A stretch of DNA of 64,000 bases from an uncultured Pirellulales bacterium (GTDB lineage Bacteria > Planctomycetota > Planctomycetia > Pirellulales > Thermoguttaceae). Each line of letters begins with the position of its first letter. The stretch's first letter is position 1. The notes below the pieces were generated by a model that searched no databases, was not told the origin of the DNA, and was given only the letters and a program-made list of their open reading frames with translations. Location of the stretch: positions 92,993 to 156,992 of the forward strand of contig CALLPE010000024.1 of the NCBI GenBank assembly GCA_938015445.1, written 5' to 3'. Positions 54,179 to 62,969 of the stretch are shown here, one piece after another. Position numbers and translations under genes: made by a program.

Positions 54179-55672
54179 ATGAGAATCCAAGAGTTCCTCC
54201 AACACCACGGCGTTGCCGTCAATCCGTTTGCCGACGAAGACGCGCAGACCGATTTGGTCTTCAAGACCGCCTGCATTCGCAGCGTTTATCATCCGGCGTG
54301 GGATAAGATATACGGCGAACCCTCGGAACCCGCGACCGCGGTGGTGTTCGGAGAGAAGGGCTCGGGCAAAACGGCCCTCCGGTTGCAGATCGCACGGCAC
54401 TTGACCGACCACAACGCCGATCATCCGCAACAACAAGTTTTCGTCGTCCCCTACGACGATTTGAACCCGTTTCTGGATCAGTTTCGCGAACGTTTTTCCG
54501 CCCGCCGGCGGCGACGGCCCGAGCGGATTCTATCGCAGTGGCAGTTGTGGGATCACATGGACGCGATTCTTGCGTTGGGCGTGACGCAACTAGTGGATCG
54601 GCTGTTGGGGGTGCGCGATGCCCGGCACCCGGCTGCCCGCCATGAACCGCTGGACGCCGCAACGCTCGACGACAGCCAAAAACGAGACGTGCTGCTGCTG
54701 GCTGCCTGCTATGACCAGTCCACTGCCGAGAATCGCCTAAAACGCTGGCACCAACTACGGCGCAAGCTGGGGCTATCAGCTTGGATGTCGTACTGGGACA
54801 TAGCCGTCGGCATTGCCGTCACGGTCATCGTGCTGTTGGCAATCGCGCTGGGCGGATGGTGGAATTGGTTGGCGACTATTTGGCCGTATATTGCGATTGC
54901 CGCTGGATGGTCTTTCTGCGGGTGGCGACTGCTCAAATGGACGTGGACCGCGTGGCGCATCGCACGCAATACGCGCACGCTCCGCCAAAGCGTAGCCTTC
55001 TTGCGGCGGATGTTGATGCGGCTTCCTGCTAGCCAGCTTGTGGGCCAGCCGCTGCCGCTGCGTGCGGCCACCGACGATCGCTACGCGATGCTCGACAAGC
55101 TGCAAGGCGTGCTGCGCAGCTTGGGTTTCGCGGGCATCGTGGTGCTAGTGGACCGAGTAGACGAGCCGTATCTGGTCAACGGCTCAACCGAATTGATGCG
55201 CGCCTTGGTCTGGCCGCTGCTGGACAACAAGCTGCTCAAGCATCCAGGCTTGGGCGTCAAACTGCTGTTGCCCAGCGAACTGGAAGGACTGTTGGACCGC
55301 CAAGACCGCGATTTTCATCAGCGCGCCCGACTGGACAAGCAAAACATGGTCCGCAGCCTGGCATGGACGGGCGACTCGCTGCTGGATATGGCTCGCGCGC
55401 GGGTCAGAGCCTGCGCTGCCGAAGGTGCCTCGCCCGAGTTGCTGGAAATGTTCGAGCCAGACATTGACTCTGGCAGGCTGCGCGAAGCATTCGGGCTGCT
55501 GCGCGTGCCTCGGAACGTCTTCCGCTTCATGTACCGGCTGCTAACGGCTCACTGCAACGCCCACAGCCAGGACCGTCCGGCGTGGCGAATCTCGCGAGCG
55601 ACTTTCGAGTCGGTACTTGCGCTTTATCAGCGCGACCAGGAGGCATTTGAGCGCGGGCTAGGAGCGGGATAG
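54179..55672 (+). CDS. KAP-like membrane P-loop NTPase
   Basis: The 497-residue protein starts at ATG 54179 with AGGCGAG upstream. Walker A is GEKGSGKT at about residues 58-65. Two membrane segments (about 206-256: VGIAVTVIVLLAIALGGWWN and TIWPYIAIAAGWSFCGW) lie between Walker A and a likely Walker B, IVVLVDRVDE, at about 320-329. This insertion of a membrane pair inside the NTPase core is the hallmark of KAP family NTPases. Known KAP proteins in animals and bacteria are membrane-associated, sometimes with defence or envelope roles; the bacterial role is largely undefined. C-terminal helices (about 420-490) follow. It lies downstream of the GYF membrane protein on the same strand. Confidence 0.75.
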   Translation: MRIQEFLQHHGVAVNPFADEDAQTDLVFKTACIRSVYHPAWDKIYGEPSEPATAVVFGEKGSGKTALRLQIARHLTDHNADHPQQQVFVVPYDDLNPFLDQFRERFSARRRRRPERILSQWQLWDHMDAILALGVTQLVDRLLGVRDARHPAARHEPLDAATLDDSQKRDVLLLAACYDQSTAENRLKRWHQLRRKLGLSAWMSYWDIAVGIAVTVIVLLAIALGGWWNWLATIWPYIAIAAGWSFCGWRLLKWTWTAWRIARNTRTLRQSVAFLRRMLMRLPASQLVGQPLPLRAATDDRYAMLDKLQGVLRSLGFAGIVVLVDRVDEPYLVNGSTELMRALVWPLLDNKLLKHPGLGVKLLLPSELEGLLDRQDRDFHQRARLDKQNMVRSLAWTGDSLLDMARARVRACAAEGASPELLEMFEPDIDSGRLREAFGLLRVPRNVFRFMYRLLTAHCNAHSQDRPAWRISRATFESVLALYQRDQEAFERGLGAG

Positions 55673-55787
55673 AAACGCATACTGCTACGGATAACCCGTA
55701 CACGATCGGCATGCACGCCGCTACGCTATGTTGCCCTAGTCTGGGCGGCAGCAGCCTGCTACAGCACACGCAGGAAACGGCTTCGCA

Positions 55788-56831
55788 CTACAGCGAGCAT
55801 TCGTCCAAGGACAAGACCAGCTCCCGATTCTCGCGGTACCATTGGACGGTCTGCTCAATTGCTCGGTCGATGCCCACACGCGGCTCCCAACCAAGCAGTC
55901 GGCGCGCTTTGCTGATGTCGGCCCAGGTGGCCGGCACGTCTGCTGGATGGGCCGGCTGGGAAACGATGATCGGCTCTTTGCCCACGCACGCTGCGATCCG
56001 AGAGATCAGATCGCAAAGCTTCAGCGGACTGTCGCCGCCGAGGTTGATCACTTCGTAGCCCAGCGGGCGCAAAGCAGCGATGGTGCCCTCGGCAATGTCG
56101 TCCACGAAGGTGAAGTCGCGGCTTTGGCTGCCATCACCGAATACGGTAATGGGGCGGCCCTCAGAAATGTCGCGCACAAAGCGGAACACGCTCATGTCCG
56201 GCCTGCCAGCCGGACCGTACACCGTAAAATAGCGCAGCACCGTAACGTCCAGACCATAAAGATAGTGGTAAGTGTAGCACAGCACTTCGGCGGCCTTTTT
56301 CGAGGCGGCATAGGGAGAAAGCGGGCGGCTGGTGTGGTTATCCTCGGAAAAAGGCACCGGACTGTCAGCCCCGTACACGCTAGAAGTCGATGCTAGCACA
56401 AACTTCTTCACCCCATAGCGACGGCACATCTCCAGCAGATTCAAAGTGCCCTCGCAGTTGGTTTGGTAATATACCTCAGGATGCAATACCGACGCACGGA
56501 CTCCTGCCCGGGCGGCCAGATTTATCACGGCTGCAAAGGGAGCTGTGCTGTTGTTCGTTCCGCGCGGTTCTGCGCCGTCGGGCAGCAGCGATTGACCGCT
56601 GCCTGAAAACAGCAGCTCTATCGCCTGGCGATCTGCCACATCCAGTTGGGAAAAGCGGAACCCTTCGTACTTCATCAGTTGCTGAAGGCGCCAGCCTTTC
56701 AGCCGTGGGTCGTAGGCATCGTTGAGATTGTCGGCGCCAAGAACATGATGCCCGGCCGCAAGCAGTAGCTCTGCGATCTTCGCGCCGATGAACCCGGCAC
56801 AACCGGTTACAAGGTACCGCGATGCAACCAT
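55788..56831 (-). CDS. NAD-dependent sugar-nucleotide epimerase (UDP-glucuronate 4-epimerase-like)
   Basis: The 347-residue extended short-chain dehydrogenase has the NAD-binding motif VTGCAGFIGAKIAE at the N-terminus and the catalytic pair YxxxK in SPYAASKKAAE (near residue 174). ASTSSVYGADSPVPFSEDN, LRYFTVYGPAGRPDM and RDFTFVDDIAEGTIAAL match UDP-glucuronate 4-epimerases. It interconverts UDP-glucuronate and UDP-galacturonate or a closely related sugar nucleotide, supplying precursors for the glycan cluster. AGGAAG precedes the ATG at 56831. It is the last gene of the minus-strand glycan cluster. Confidence 0.88.
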   Translation of the reverse strand: MVASRYLVTGCAGFIGAKIAELLLAAGHHVLGADNLNDAYDPRLKGWRLQQLMKYEGFRFSQLDVADRQAIELLFSGSGQSLLPDGAEPRGTNNSTAPFAAVINLAARAGVRASVLHPEVYYQTNCEGTLNLLEMCRRYGVKKFVLASTSSVYGADSPVPFSEDNHTSRPLSPYAASKKAAEVLCYTYHYLYGLDVTVLRYFTVYGPAGRPDMSVFRFVRDISEGRPITVFGDGSQSRDFTFVDDIAEGTIAALRPLGYEVINLGGDSPLKLCDLISRIAACVGKEPIIVSQPAHPADVPATWADISKARRLLGWEPRVGIDRAIEQTVQWYRENRELVLSLDECSL

Positions 56832-56946
56832 AGGTGCTTCCTGTTACACGAAGCTTTGCTCGTGGCGCCACTAGCGTTCGACATGCATTCGGGCACAGCG
56901 CCGGGGCGACGGCCGCCAGCGCCTACCCCCAACACCCCAAGAGATT

Positions 56947-58008
56947 TCAGGGTATACCGCGGACGATCGGTGGGCCGATCAGACGGGTCAGCCACACCGG
57001 CAGCTTCTTCCACAGCCGGATCATCCGATCGTACTTGCCTCCTTCGGGACGCATGTCGCCTATGGTTCCCTTGCGAAGATAGTATTGCCAGACTGCCGGC
57101 TCCGGCTGCGCGCCCCATTGCTTCTTGAAGCGAAACGTGTTGCTATCGACCGTGCTGCGGCCGAAATCGAACTTTTGCTGGCCGCGCTCAATGGCCCGTT
57201 GGAGCAAATGCCAGTACATCAGCATATTCGCGCAAGTGTGGTTGAACGTGCGCAGCGAGCTGGCGCTGGGAACTTCGGTGATACCGCGCCCGTGCAACAC
57301 CAGCGCTGCGGCCACAGGGCGATCGTGGAGCGAGACGACGCACAGTTCGGCATCGCCTACAAAGGTTTCTAAAATAGAGCGAAATAGCTGCTGCGGAAAC
57401 ACGGGCGTGCCCAGATCGCGCATATTGTACGCGAAGACGCCGTAAAACTGCGGCAGCAATTCGACACCGCCCCAGGCGACTGCCAGTTCGCACTTTTCCG
57501 CTTTGCGGATTTGATTGCGAACTTTTGGGTCGAAGCTTTTCCATAACGCGTCGGTTGTCGGCGGCAACGGCAATCGCATGTGGTATTTGCTGGTGAGCGC
57601 TGCGCTTAGTGCCGCGTGTTCCACCGGATGCTCGTGGCGCAGTTCCAAATAGCGCACGTCGAGCTCGTCGGCCAGCTTTACGGCTCCGTCGATGAGCTGG
57701 CAGGCTGCATCGCGCCCAGCAGCAATCACGCCGCCGGTGTTCAGATACGGCAGGCTCACCAAGAACCGCCCGAATATCCACCCGCTGACTAGCGCCAACG
57801 GGAGAATCCCTAGGGTTTGCTGGCCGTCCGTTGCTTCGATGCAAAACGGCTTGTGCCTAAAGCCGTGCTGAAGCACCTTTAACCAGGACGGACGCCTACT
57901 GGGGAAGCCATCGGCCGAAGAGGCGACGAATTGCTCCCACCGGGGAAGATGCTCCCCTAAGGCTTCGCCCCTGTGACAGACCACTTTAGGCGCCGTAATT
58001 GCGGACAT
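56947..58008 (-). CDS. FemAB-family GNAT acyl/aminoacyltransferase
   Basis: The start at ATG 58008 (MSAITAPKVVCH) gives 353 residues and comes 29 bases after the stop of the upstream glycosyltransferase. A longer in-frame start at 58236 would overlap that gene and is rejected. Two GNAT-like halves are seen, with NQIRKAEKCELAV and FDFGRSTVDSNTFRFKKQWG, the latter close to the FemAB-family conserved block. Members tied to exosortase/PEP-CTERM polysaccharide clusters probably add an amino-acid or acyl group to a surface glycan or its carrier. That role is suggested by the neighbours, not shown. Confidence 0.85.
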   Translation of the reverse strand: MSAITAPKVVCHRGEALGEHLPRWEQFVASSADGFPSRRPSWLKVLQHGFRHKPFCIEATDGQQTLGILPLALVSGWIFGRFLVSLPYLNTGGVIAAGRDAACQLIDGAVKLADELDVRYLELRHEHPVEHAALSAALTSKYHMRLPLPPTTDALWKSFDPKVRNQIRKAEKCELAVAWGGVELLPQFYGVFAYNMRDLGTPVFPQQLFRSILETFVGDAELCVVSLHDRPVAAALVLHGRGITEVPSASSLRTFNHTCANMLMYWHLLQRAIERGQQKFDFGRSTVDSNTFRFKKQWGAQPEPAVWQYYLRKGTIGDMRPEGGKYDRMIRLWKKLPVWLTRLIGPPIVRGIP

Positions 58009-58037
58009 CGGTTGGGGGAGCGGTCTCAGTCGCGCGG

Positions 58038-59183
58038 CTATCGACGGGGCGTTGCGAGCAACTCGTCGAACACGTCGCGGACCTTCGCCATGCGGGCGGA
58101 AAACGTGAAATCTTGCAGTACTGTTCGGCGTCCGGCGGCGGCAAACCTCTGCCGCAACCCGGCGTCGAGCAACAGTCGCCGCAGCCCTTCGCCAAGCGAC
58201 CGGAGGTCGCCAGGCACGGCCAGCAGCCCGTTGCACTCGTGTCGAACCAGGGAAGGCACTCCGGCAACCGCTGTGGCCACGACCGGCACTTCCATCGCCA
58301 TAGCCTCCAGCAGCACGTTGGGAAGTCCTTCCCGAACACTGCTGAGCACGAACACGTCCATAGCTTCGTAGTAGTCCGTCACATCAGAACGATAACCGAG
58401 CAGATGAATGCGATCTTTCATGCCTTCGGCGGCCCGGGCCTGTTCGAGTTCGGCCCGTTGTGGGCCTTCGCCGATGATTACCAGCTCGGCCTCCAGTCCA
58501 TCGCGTACCAAGCCAGCGAACACACGGATCAGGCCGATGAAGTTCTTCTCGCCCGACAAACGCCCGACGGCACCCACCAGCAGCCGACCAGCCGCTAGTC
58601 CTAGCCGCTGTTTGGCGGCCTGCACCGGATAGCGGCGCGTGTATTGGTCCGTGTCGATGGCGTTGTGAATCAGTACGCAACGCTCAGGCTTGACGCCCTT
58701 GCGGATGCACAAATCGCGCAGGTCTTCTGAGACGCAAATCACCCGGTCGAACCAACGGAGACAAAATAGATCAATCTTGTTGTACAGCGGCGCATTGCCC
58801 GTAAGCACCCCAAATCCGTGCAACGTGGTGGTCAGCTTCATCGGCCACAAGCGGCGGAGCAGCAGCCCGAGTACGTCGCTTTTGTAGTCGTGCCCGTGCC
58901 AAATCGCCACGCGATGCTGGCGGCATAGTTTCAGCAGTTTTGCTGCGGTACGGAAGTCCCATGGTCCGCGATCCTCTATACCTATCAGTGGAGCGCCAAG
59001 ATTTTCAGCTCGGCGGCGTAACTGTTCGAAGCCGGGATCGCCAGGCGGATACATGTAGGCGCACAGCACATCGTACCCATAAGCGGTGAGGAACCGGGGA
59101 GTGTTGAGTATGGTCTTCTCCGGCCCGCCCCCGGCGCCGGTCACCACTCGAGTCTCCAAGATAAAAGGCCGCCCGTTGTGCAT
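58038..59183 (-). CDS. Glycosyltransferase family 4 protein (first of three)
   Basis: The start at ATG 59183 (MHNGRPFILETRV) is preferred; a GTG at 59201 is an in-frame alternative. The 381-residue GT-B protein has the family's N-terminal VVTGAGGGPEKTIL, the donor-binding VGAVGRLSGEKNF, LVIIGEGPQRAELE, and DVFVLSSVREGLPNVLLEAM in which Glu of the EX7E-like motif sits. It transfers a sugar from a nucleotide donor to a growing polysaccharide or lipid-linked acceptor. The donor sugar is not evident. The gap to the next gene (FemAB) is 29 bases. Confidence 0.9.
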   Translation of the reverse strand: MHNGRPFILETRVVTGAGGGPEKTILNTPRFLTAYGYDVLCAYMYPPGDPGFEQLRRRAENLGAPLIGIEDRGPWDFRTAAKLLKLCRQHRVAIWHGHDYKSDVLGLLLRRLWPMKLTTTLHGFGVLTGNAPLYNKIDLFCLRWFDRVICVSEDLRDLCIRKGVKPERCVLIHNAIDTDQYTRRYPVQAAKQRLGLAAGRLLVGAVGRLSGEKNFIGLIRVFAGLVRDGLEAELVIIGEGPQRAELEQARAAEGMKDRIHLLGYRSDVTDYYEAMDVFVLSSVREGLPNVLLEAMAMEVPVVATAVAGVPSLVRHECNGLLAVPGDLRSLGEGLRRLLLDAGLRQRFAAAGRRTVLQDFTFSARMAKVRDVFDELLATPRR

Positions 59184-59214
59184 GTCTCGATTGGTAGCCA
59201 CTATTCGGTAATCA

Positions 59215-60411
59215 CTATTCCGAAAGCGATGTCAAAGCCAGGGCCTCGAACTGCCGAGCTTTTTCGGCCCAGCTTTCCGCAGCCAAGCGGGCGCGTGCCG
59301 CCGCCTGCTCGGGCGGCAACCCGGTGCTTAGCCGGCGCAGCACAGCTGCGGCAAACTCTTCCGGCGTGGACGCCACGTCCAAGGCATCGGCCCAGGCACG
59401 CGTCGCCGGCAGGTCACATACCACGGCCGGTTTTCCCGTGGCTAGATATTCCTTCAATTTAAGAGGTTGTGATTCCCACAAGCCGGACCTGTTAACGTAC
59501 GGCATAATAAGCACACTTGCTTGTTGGGCAATGCCTGGCAACTGCGAATATGGAACCGGCGGCACGTGAATTACGCGGGAAAGGCGAAACAGCGACGGGC
59601 AGCAATCGGTGACGGGCCCTACAAATGCAATCGTGCCCTTCGATAAGGCGGCGGACAGGCGACGAACGACGTTCACATCGACTTGCCAATCCACCGATCC
59701 GAAGAACATTATCACCGGCCGCTGAGCCGCGCTAATTTGTGGGCAGGTGTAGTTGCCACGCGCAGACTGCCACATTTCCAAGTCGACGCCGTGCGTTAGC
59801 AGATGCGGCTCGGCTCCCCAGTTGCGCAGTTTTCGCTCGATCGGCTCGCTGACAGCCAACACCACGTCGGCTTTGGCAACAAGCTGGCGTTCGAGGGCAT
59901 CCAGCACTTCGCCATCCATTCCCGGCCATTTACTGAAATCGTCCACGCAATAGTAAACCCATCGATCAACGGGCAGAAGACCACAAAGCTCGGCCGCTAT
60001 GGGAATGGTGGTTATCGCCACAACCGGTTGTTGGCTGCGCCGCACAGCCGGGAGCAGTTGTCGGCACAGCAATTGCCGGTTCAACCAGCGATCGTGCTTG
60101 CGCCGGAACCAAGGCCACATAATCGGGTTGAGAACGATCGGATCGTCTTTTGAAGCTGCAACGTCTCCCGCGCCTCCCGGCCGGTGTCCAAAGCCCAGCC
60201 AACTTCGCGCCTTCTCCAGTCCTCTGCGGAATGTAACTCTATCTAGCGACGGCCGACGCATGCCGATCGTATTGACCCAAACGACAGGGTACCGCGGAAG
60301 CAACTGGCGGACCAGATGTTGGCAGCTCGACGGGTGCCGCCCCCAATCGTCCGAGAAGACCAGCAGCGTGCATCGTATCCGTTGCCGGTTAGTTCGTTCC
60401 CGTTCTTCCAT
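59215..60411 (-). CDS. Glycosyltransferase (TuaH-like GT-B)
   Basis: The start at ATG 60411 (MEERERTNRQ) overlaps the upstream gene end by 23 bases; another in-frame Met 15 bases upstream is possible. The 398-residue protein resembles TuaH-type GT-B enzymes. It has the N-terminal LLVFSDDWGRHPSSCQHLVR, the central WVYYCVDDFSKWPG, and LLTHGVDLEMW and WESQPLKLKEYLATGKPAV near the C-terminus. It lacks the common GT4 EX7E pattern in full. It probably adds one sugar in the surface glycan; donor and acceptor are unknown. Confidence 0.82.
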   Translation of the reverse strand: MEERERTNRQRIRCTLLVFSDDWGRHPSSCQHLVRQLLPRYPVVWVNTIGMRRPSLDRVTFRRGLEKARSWLGFGHRPGGAGDVAASKDDPIVLNPIMWPWFRRKHDRWLNRQLLCRQLLPAVRRSQQPVVAITTIPIAAELCGLLPVDRWVYYCVDDFSKWPGMDGEVLDALERQLVAKADVVLAVSEPIERKLRNWGAEPHLLTHGVDLEMWQSARGNYTCPQISAAQRPVIMFFGSVDWQVDVNVVRRLSAALSKGTIAFVGPVTDCCPSLFRLSRVIHVPPVPYSQLPGIAQQASVLIMPYVNRSGLWESQPLKLKEYLATGKPAVVCDLPATRAWADALDVASTPEEFAAAVLRRLSTGLPPEQAAARARLAAESWAEKARQFEALALTSLSE

Positions 60412-61528
60412 TACCGAGCATTTCATCGTAATACAAGTGGTATGCGGCGTGCATTTTATGTTGAGAAAACAACTCGCGTGCCCGGCGTTGCCCTGCGCTA
60501 CCGAGCGCGGCTCGCATTTCCGCCGAAGCGGCAAGCTTCACCAGCGCAGCGCCCAATGCCATGTAATCGCTCGCCGCAGCCAGCAGGCCAGTTTGGCTAT
60601 CAAGCACCACCTCGGGCACTCCCCCCACGGCCGTCGCCACCACCGGCAACCCGGCGGCCATCGCTTCGATTACTGTTACAGGTATGCCCTCGCTGATACT
60701 GCTGAGCAGGAAAATATCCGACGCCCACAGCAATCGTAGCACATCATGCCGCAGACCGAGCAAATGCACATGCGTTTGGATGCCCAAGCGAGCGATTTCT
60801 GCTTCAATCCGTGGACGCTCTGGACCATCGCCGACCAACAATACTCGGATCTGCTTGCAATGTGATGCCGCGCGATGCACCGCCCGCAGGCCAGTGGCAT
60901 GATCCTTGAGATAGTCCAGCCGTGCTACTTGGATGACCACTACATCGCTGTCGGCCAGCCCCAGCTCACGGCGAGCCGTCCGTGCGTCGTCAAGCTTATT
61001 GGCAAACCTGTCAACGTCTATCCCGTTGTATATCACCCCAACGCGTCGCGGCGGTATCCCCTCGTTGCGGACCAGCGCGTCGCGCACCGCCTCGCCGACA
61101 GCCACTACACGGTCGCCGCGCCGCAGCATCAGCCGGTTGAACACAATGCGCTTCCGCCGCGGATAATCGGGATAGAAACGACCGTGCTCGGTAAACAGTA
61201 TTGGCGGCCCGCTGCGCCACGCTCGGGCGGCAGCGGCGTAGAAAAACGGGGTGTACTGATGCGCATGAACCAGTTCCACACGCTGCTGGCGCCACCATTG
61301 CCACAGCCGGTTCATGCATTGCAGGTCCAGTCCCGGTCGCCGACGGAACACCTCCACCGTAAACCCTTCGGCCTGCAACTGCTCACCGAGCGGGCCGAGT
61401 TCGTCCAAACAAGCGAACACGAAGCAGTAACGCTCGGCCGAGTTGCGCGCCAGCTCGGCTGCCAGCACTTCTGCTCCGCCTACTACAAGACTGTGCAGCA
61501 ATTGACAAACGACCGGCTGCGAGGACAC
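60389..61528 (-). CDS. Glycosyltransferase family 4 protein (upstream of the TuaH-like gene)
   Basis: The 379-residue GT-B protein starts at GTG 61528 with GGGAGCAGAA at the right distance. It shows LLHSLVVGGAEVLAAELARN, VELVHAHQYTPFFYAA, ILFTEHGRFYPD, VIYNGIDVDRFA, VARLDYLKDHATGLRA, VLLVGDGPERPRIEAE and FLLSSISEGIPVTVIEAMAA, the standard GT4 sequence from N- to C-terminus. Its final codons overlap the start of the next glycosyltransferase gene by 23 bases, implying co-transcription. The sugar transferred is unknown. Confidence 0.92.
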   Translation of the reverse strand: MSSQPVVCQLLHSLVVGGAEVLAAELARNSAERYCFVFACLDELGPLGEQLQAEGFTVEVFRRRPGLDLQCMNRLWQWWRQQRVELVHAHQYTPFFYAAAARAWRSGPPILFTEHGRFYPDYPRRKRIVFNRLMLRRGDRVVAVGEAVRDALVRNEGIPPRRVGVIYNGIDVDRFANKLDDARTARRELGLADSDVVVIQVARLDYLKDHATGLRAVHRAASHCKQIRVLLVGDGPERPRIEAEIARLGIQTHVHLLGLRHDVLRLLWASDIFLLSSISEGIPVTVIEAMAAGLPVVATAVGGVPEVVLDSQTGLLAAASDYMALGAALVKLAASAEMRAALGSAGQRRARELFSQHKMHAAYHLYYDEMLGNGRTGTN

Positions 61529-61595
61529 TTCTTCTGCTCCCTGAAACCGCTCTATCCTGCTTCCCTTGTGGACGGCAGTCTTCCCTACATGCTAC

Positions 61596-62681
61596 TCAGC
61601 TTCCGATGACGAGCCGGCTGCGGGAACCAAGTATTTGACGAGTCGCATAAACCAAGAGCATGCACACACCAACCGTTATAGCAAACAACAACCCAAGCAG
61701 GGCGATGTTGCTACTGGGCAGCGCCTCGCCGTATCCCAGAACGACGAACGTCTTCCGCATCAGTGCCATCACGTACGGATGCAAAAAGTATATGCCGAAA
61801 CTGGCGGCTGCGAACGGAGCAAGCCACTTGCCCACGACGGAATCGACCGCCTTTAGCAGCCACAGATATACGCCGCATAGGAGCAGTTTCTGCATGAAAT
61901 TCCAGTTGATCGGCTCGTACACACCGTAGTAATCCAAGGCAACGCACACGCCAGCCAGTCCCACCAGGGCAGGCCATGTCCAACCTACAAAACGCAGTGT
62001 TTCCTTTCGGTATCGGCTGAAGAACATTCCTAGCAAATATGCCGAAAAGAAGTGTTCCGCGTTACGCAACGGGTGCCAACCCCGCCCGACCGTCAATGAG
62101 ACCAACACAAAAGCGGGCAATAACAAATAAATCCACCGCCGGCGATCCAGGTACACTAACAGCGGCGCGATCAAATAAAAGACACATATCATCGGGATGA
62201 ACCAATATGGCGTAATGTGTCGCCCTGTCATATAGAAAATTACCACCTGGGTAATTGGAGCGTGCTCATAAAACCCAGGCCACATATCGTCGCGCCGAGT
62301 TACTAGCGTCCACAACACAATTGCAGGAGCCGAAAGTATCATGTACGGACAGACGACATTCTTCAACTTGCTAAGGAGGTAAGAACTGTATGCAAAGTCC
62401 CGGGAAAGGTGCTGGAACAGATACCCGGCGATGAAGACGAAAAACACTGAACCCCCTGGTAGCAGGGAACGCAGCAGCCCTTCCGCAGCTTGGGCATCAG
62501 GCCAAGCTAGCAGCGAAAGACTATGGCCCGCAACAATATAAAGAATCGCCAACCCGCGAAAACTGTGGATGTAATTGAGAAATTCCTTTTTCGGCAAAGG
62601 TGCTTGAGCAATAGGAGCCTGCTCAGCTGCTCTTAGCGTTCCGCTGCTCAATTCAATCAAAGCCATTGCGTTGCTTGCCAT
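61596..62681 (-). CDS. Acyltransferase family 3 membrane protein
   Basis: The start is set at ATG 62681; the TTG at 62690 is in frame but less likely, though neither has a clear ribosome site. The 361-residue protein has about ten membrane segments and the family's N-terminal block FLNYIHSFRGLAILYIVAGHS, read as two overlapping parts, including the catalytic-type Arg and His. Such proteins O-acetylate or otherwise acylate sugars of polysaccharides at the inner membrane. Within this cluster it should modify the glycan made by the glycosyltransferases next to it. Confidence 0.88.
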   Translation of the reverse strand: MASNAMALIELSSGTLRAAEQAPIAQAPLPKKEFLNYIHSFRGLAILYIVAGHSLSLLAWPDAQAAEGLLRSLLPGGSVFFVFIAGYLFQHLSRDFAYSSYLLSKLKNVVCPYMILSAPAIVLWTLVTRRDDMWPGFYEHAPITQVVIFYMTGRHITPYWFIPMICVFYLIAPLLVYLDRRRWIYLLLPAFVLVSLTVGRGWHPLRNAEHFFSAYLLGMFFSRYRKETLRFVGWTWPALVGLAGVCVALDYYGVYEPINWNFMQKLLLCGVYLWLLKAVDSVVGKWLAPFAAASFGIYFLHPYVMALMRKTFVVLGYGEALPSSNIALLGLLFAITVGVCMLLVYATRQILGSRSRLVIGS

Positions 62682-62969
62682 ATATGTCAATTCAAAAAAG
62701 CCGGCGATAATATGCTACGCAGTTCCCTGAACCCCATTATCCAGCCGCGAAAATGAGGAAAAAGGTCGGTGCAGCCGTGCTCGATTCAACGCAGTTACCG
62801 TGATATGTCGATTACATTCCAAAGCTTGCTTTCCTTCGCATCCTGTAAGGGCGTGGTCCACTTGTCCTGACAAGCACGCATTCATCTTGCACAACTGGGT
62901 GCTTATCGAACTGTCGCACGCCAACGTCTGCTTCCGCCAACGGAGCCGCCAGCGCTATGAAATCTGGCG

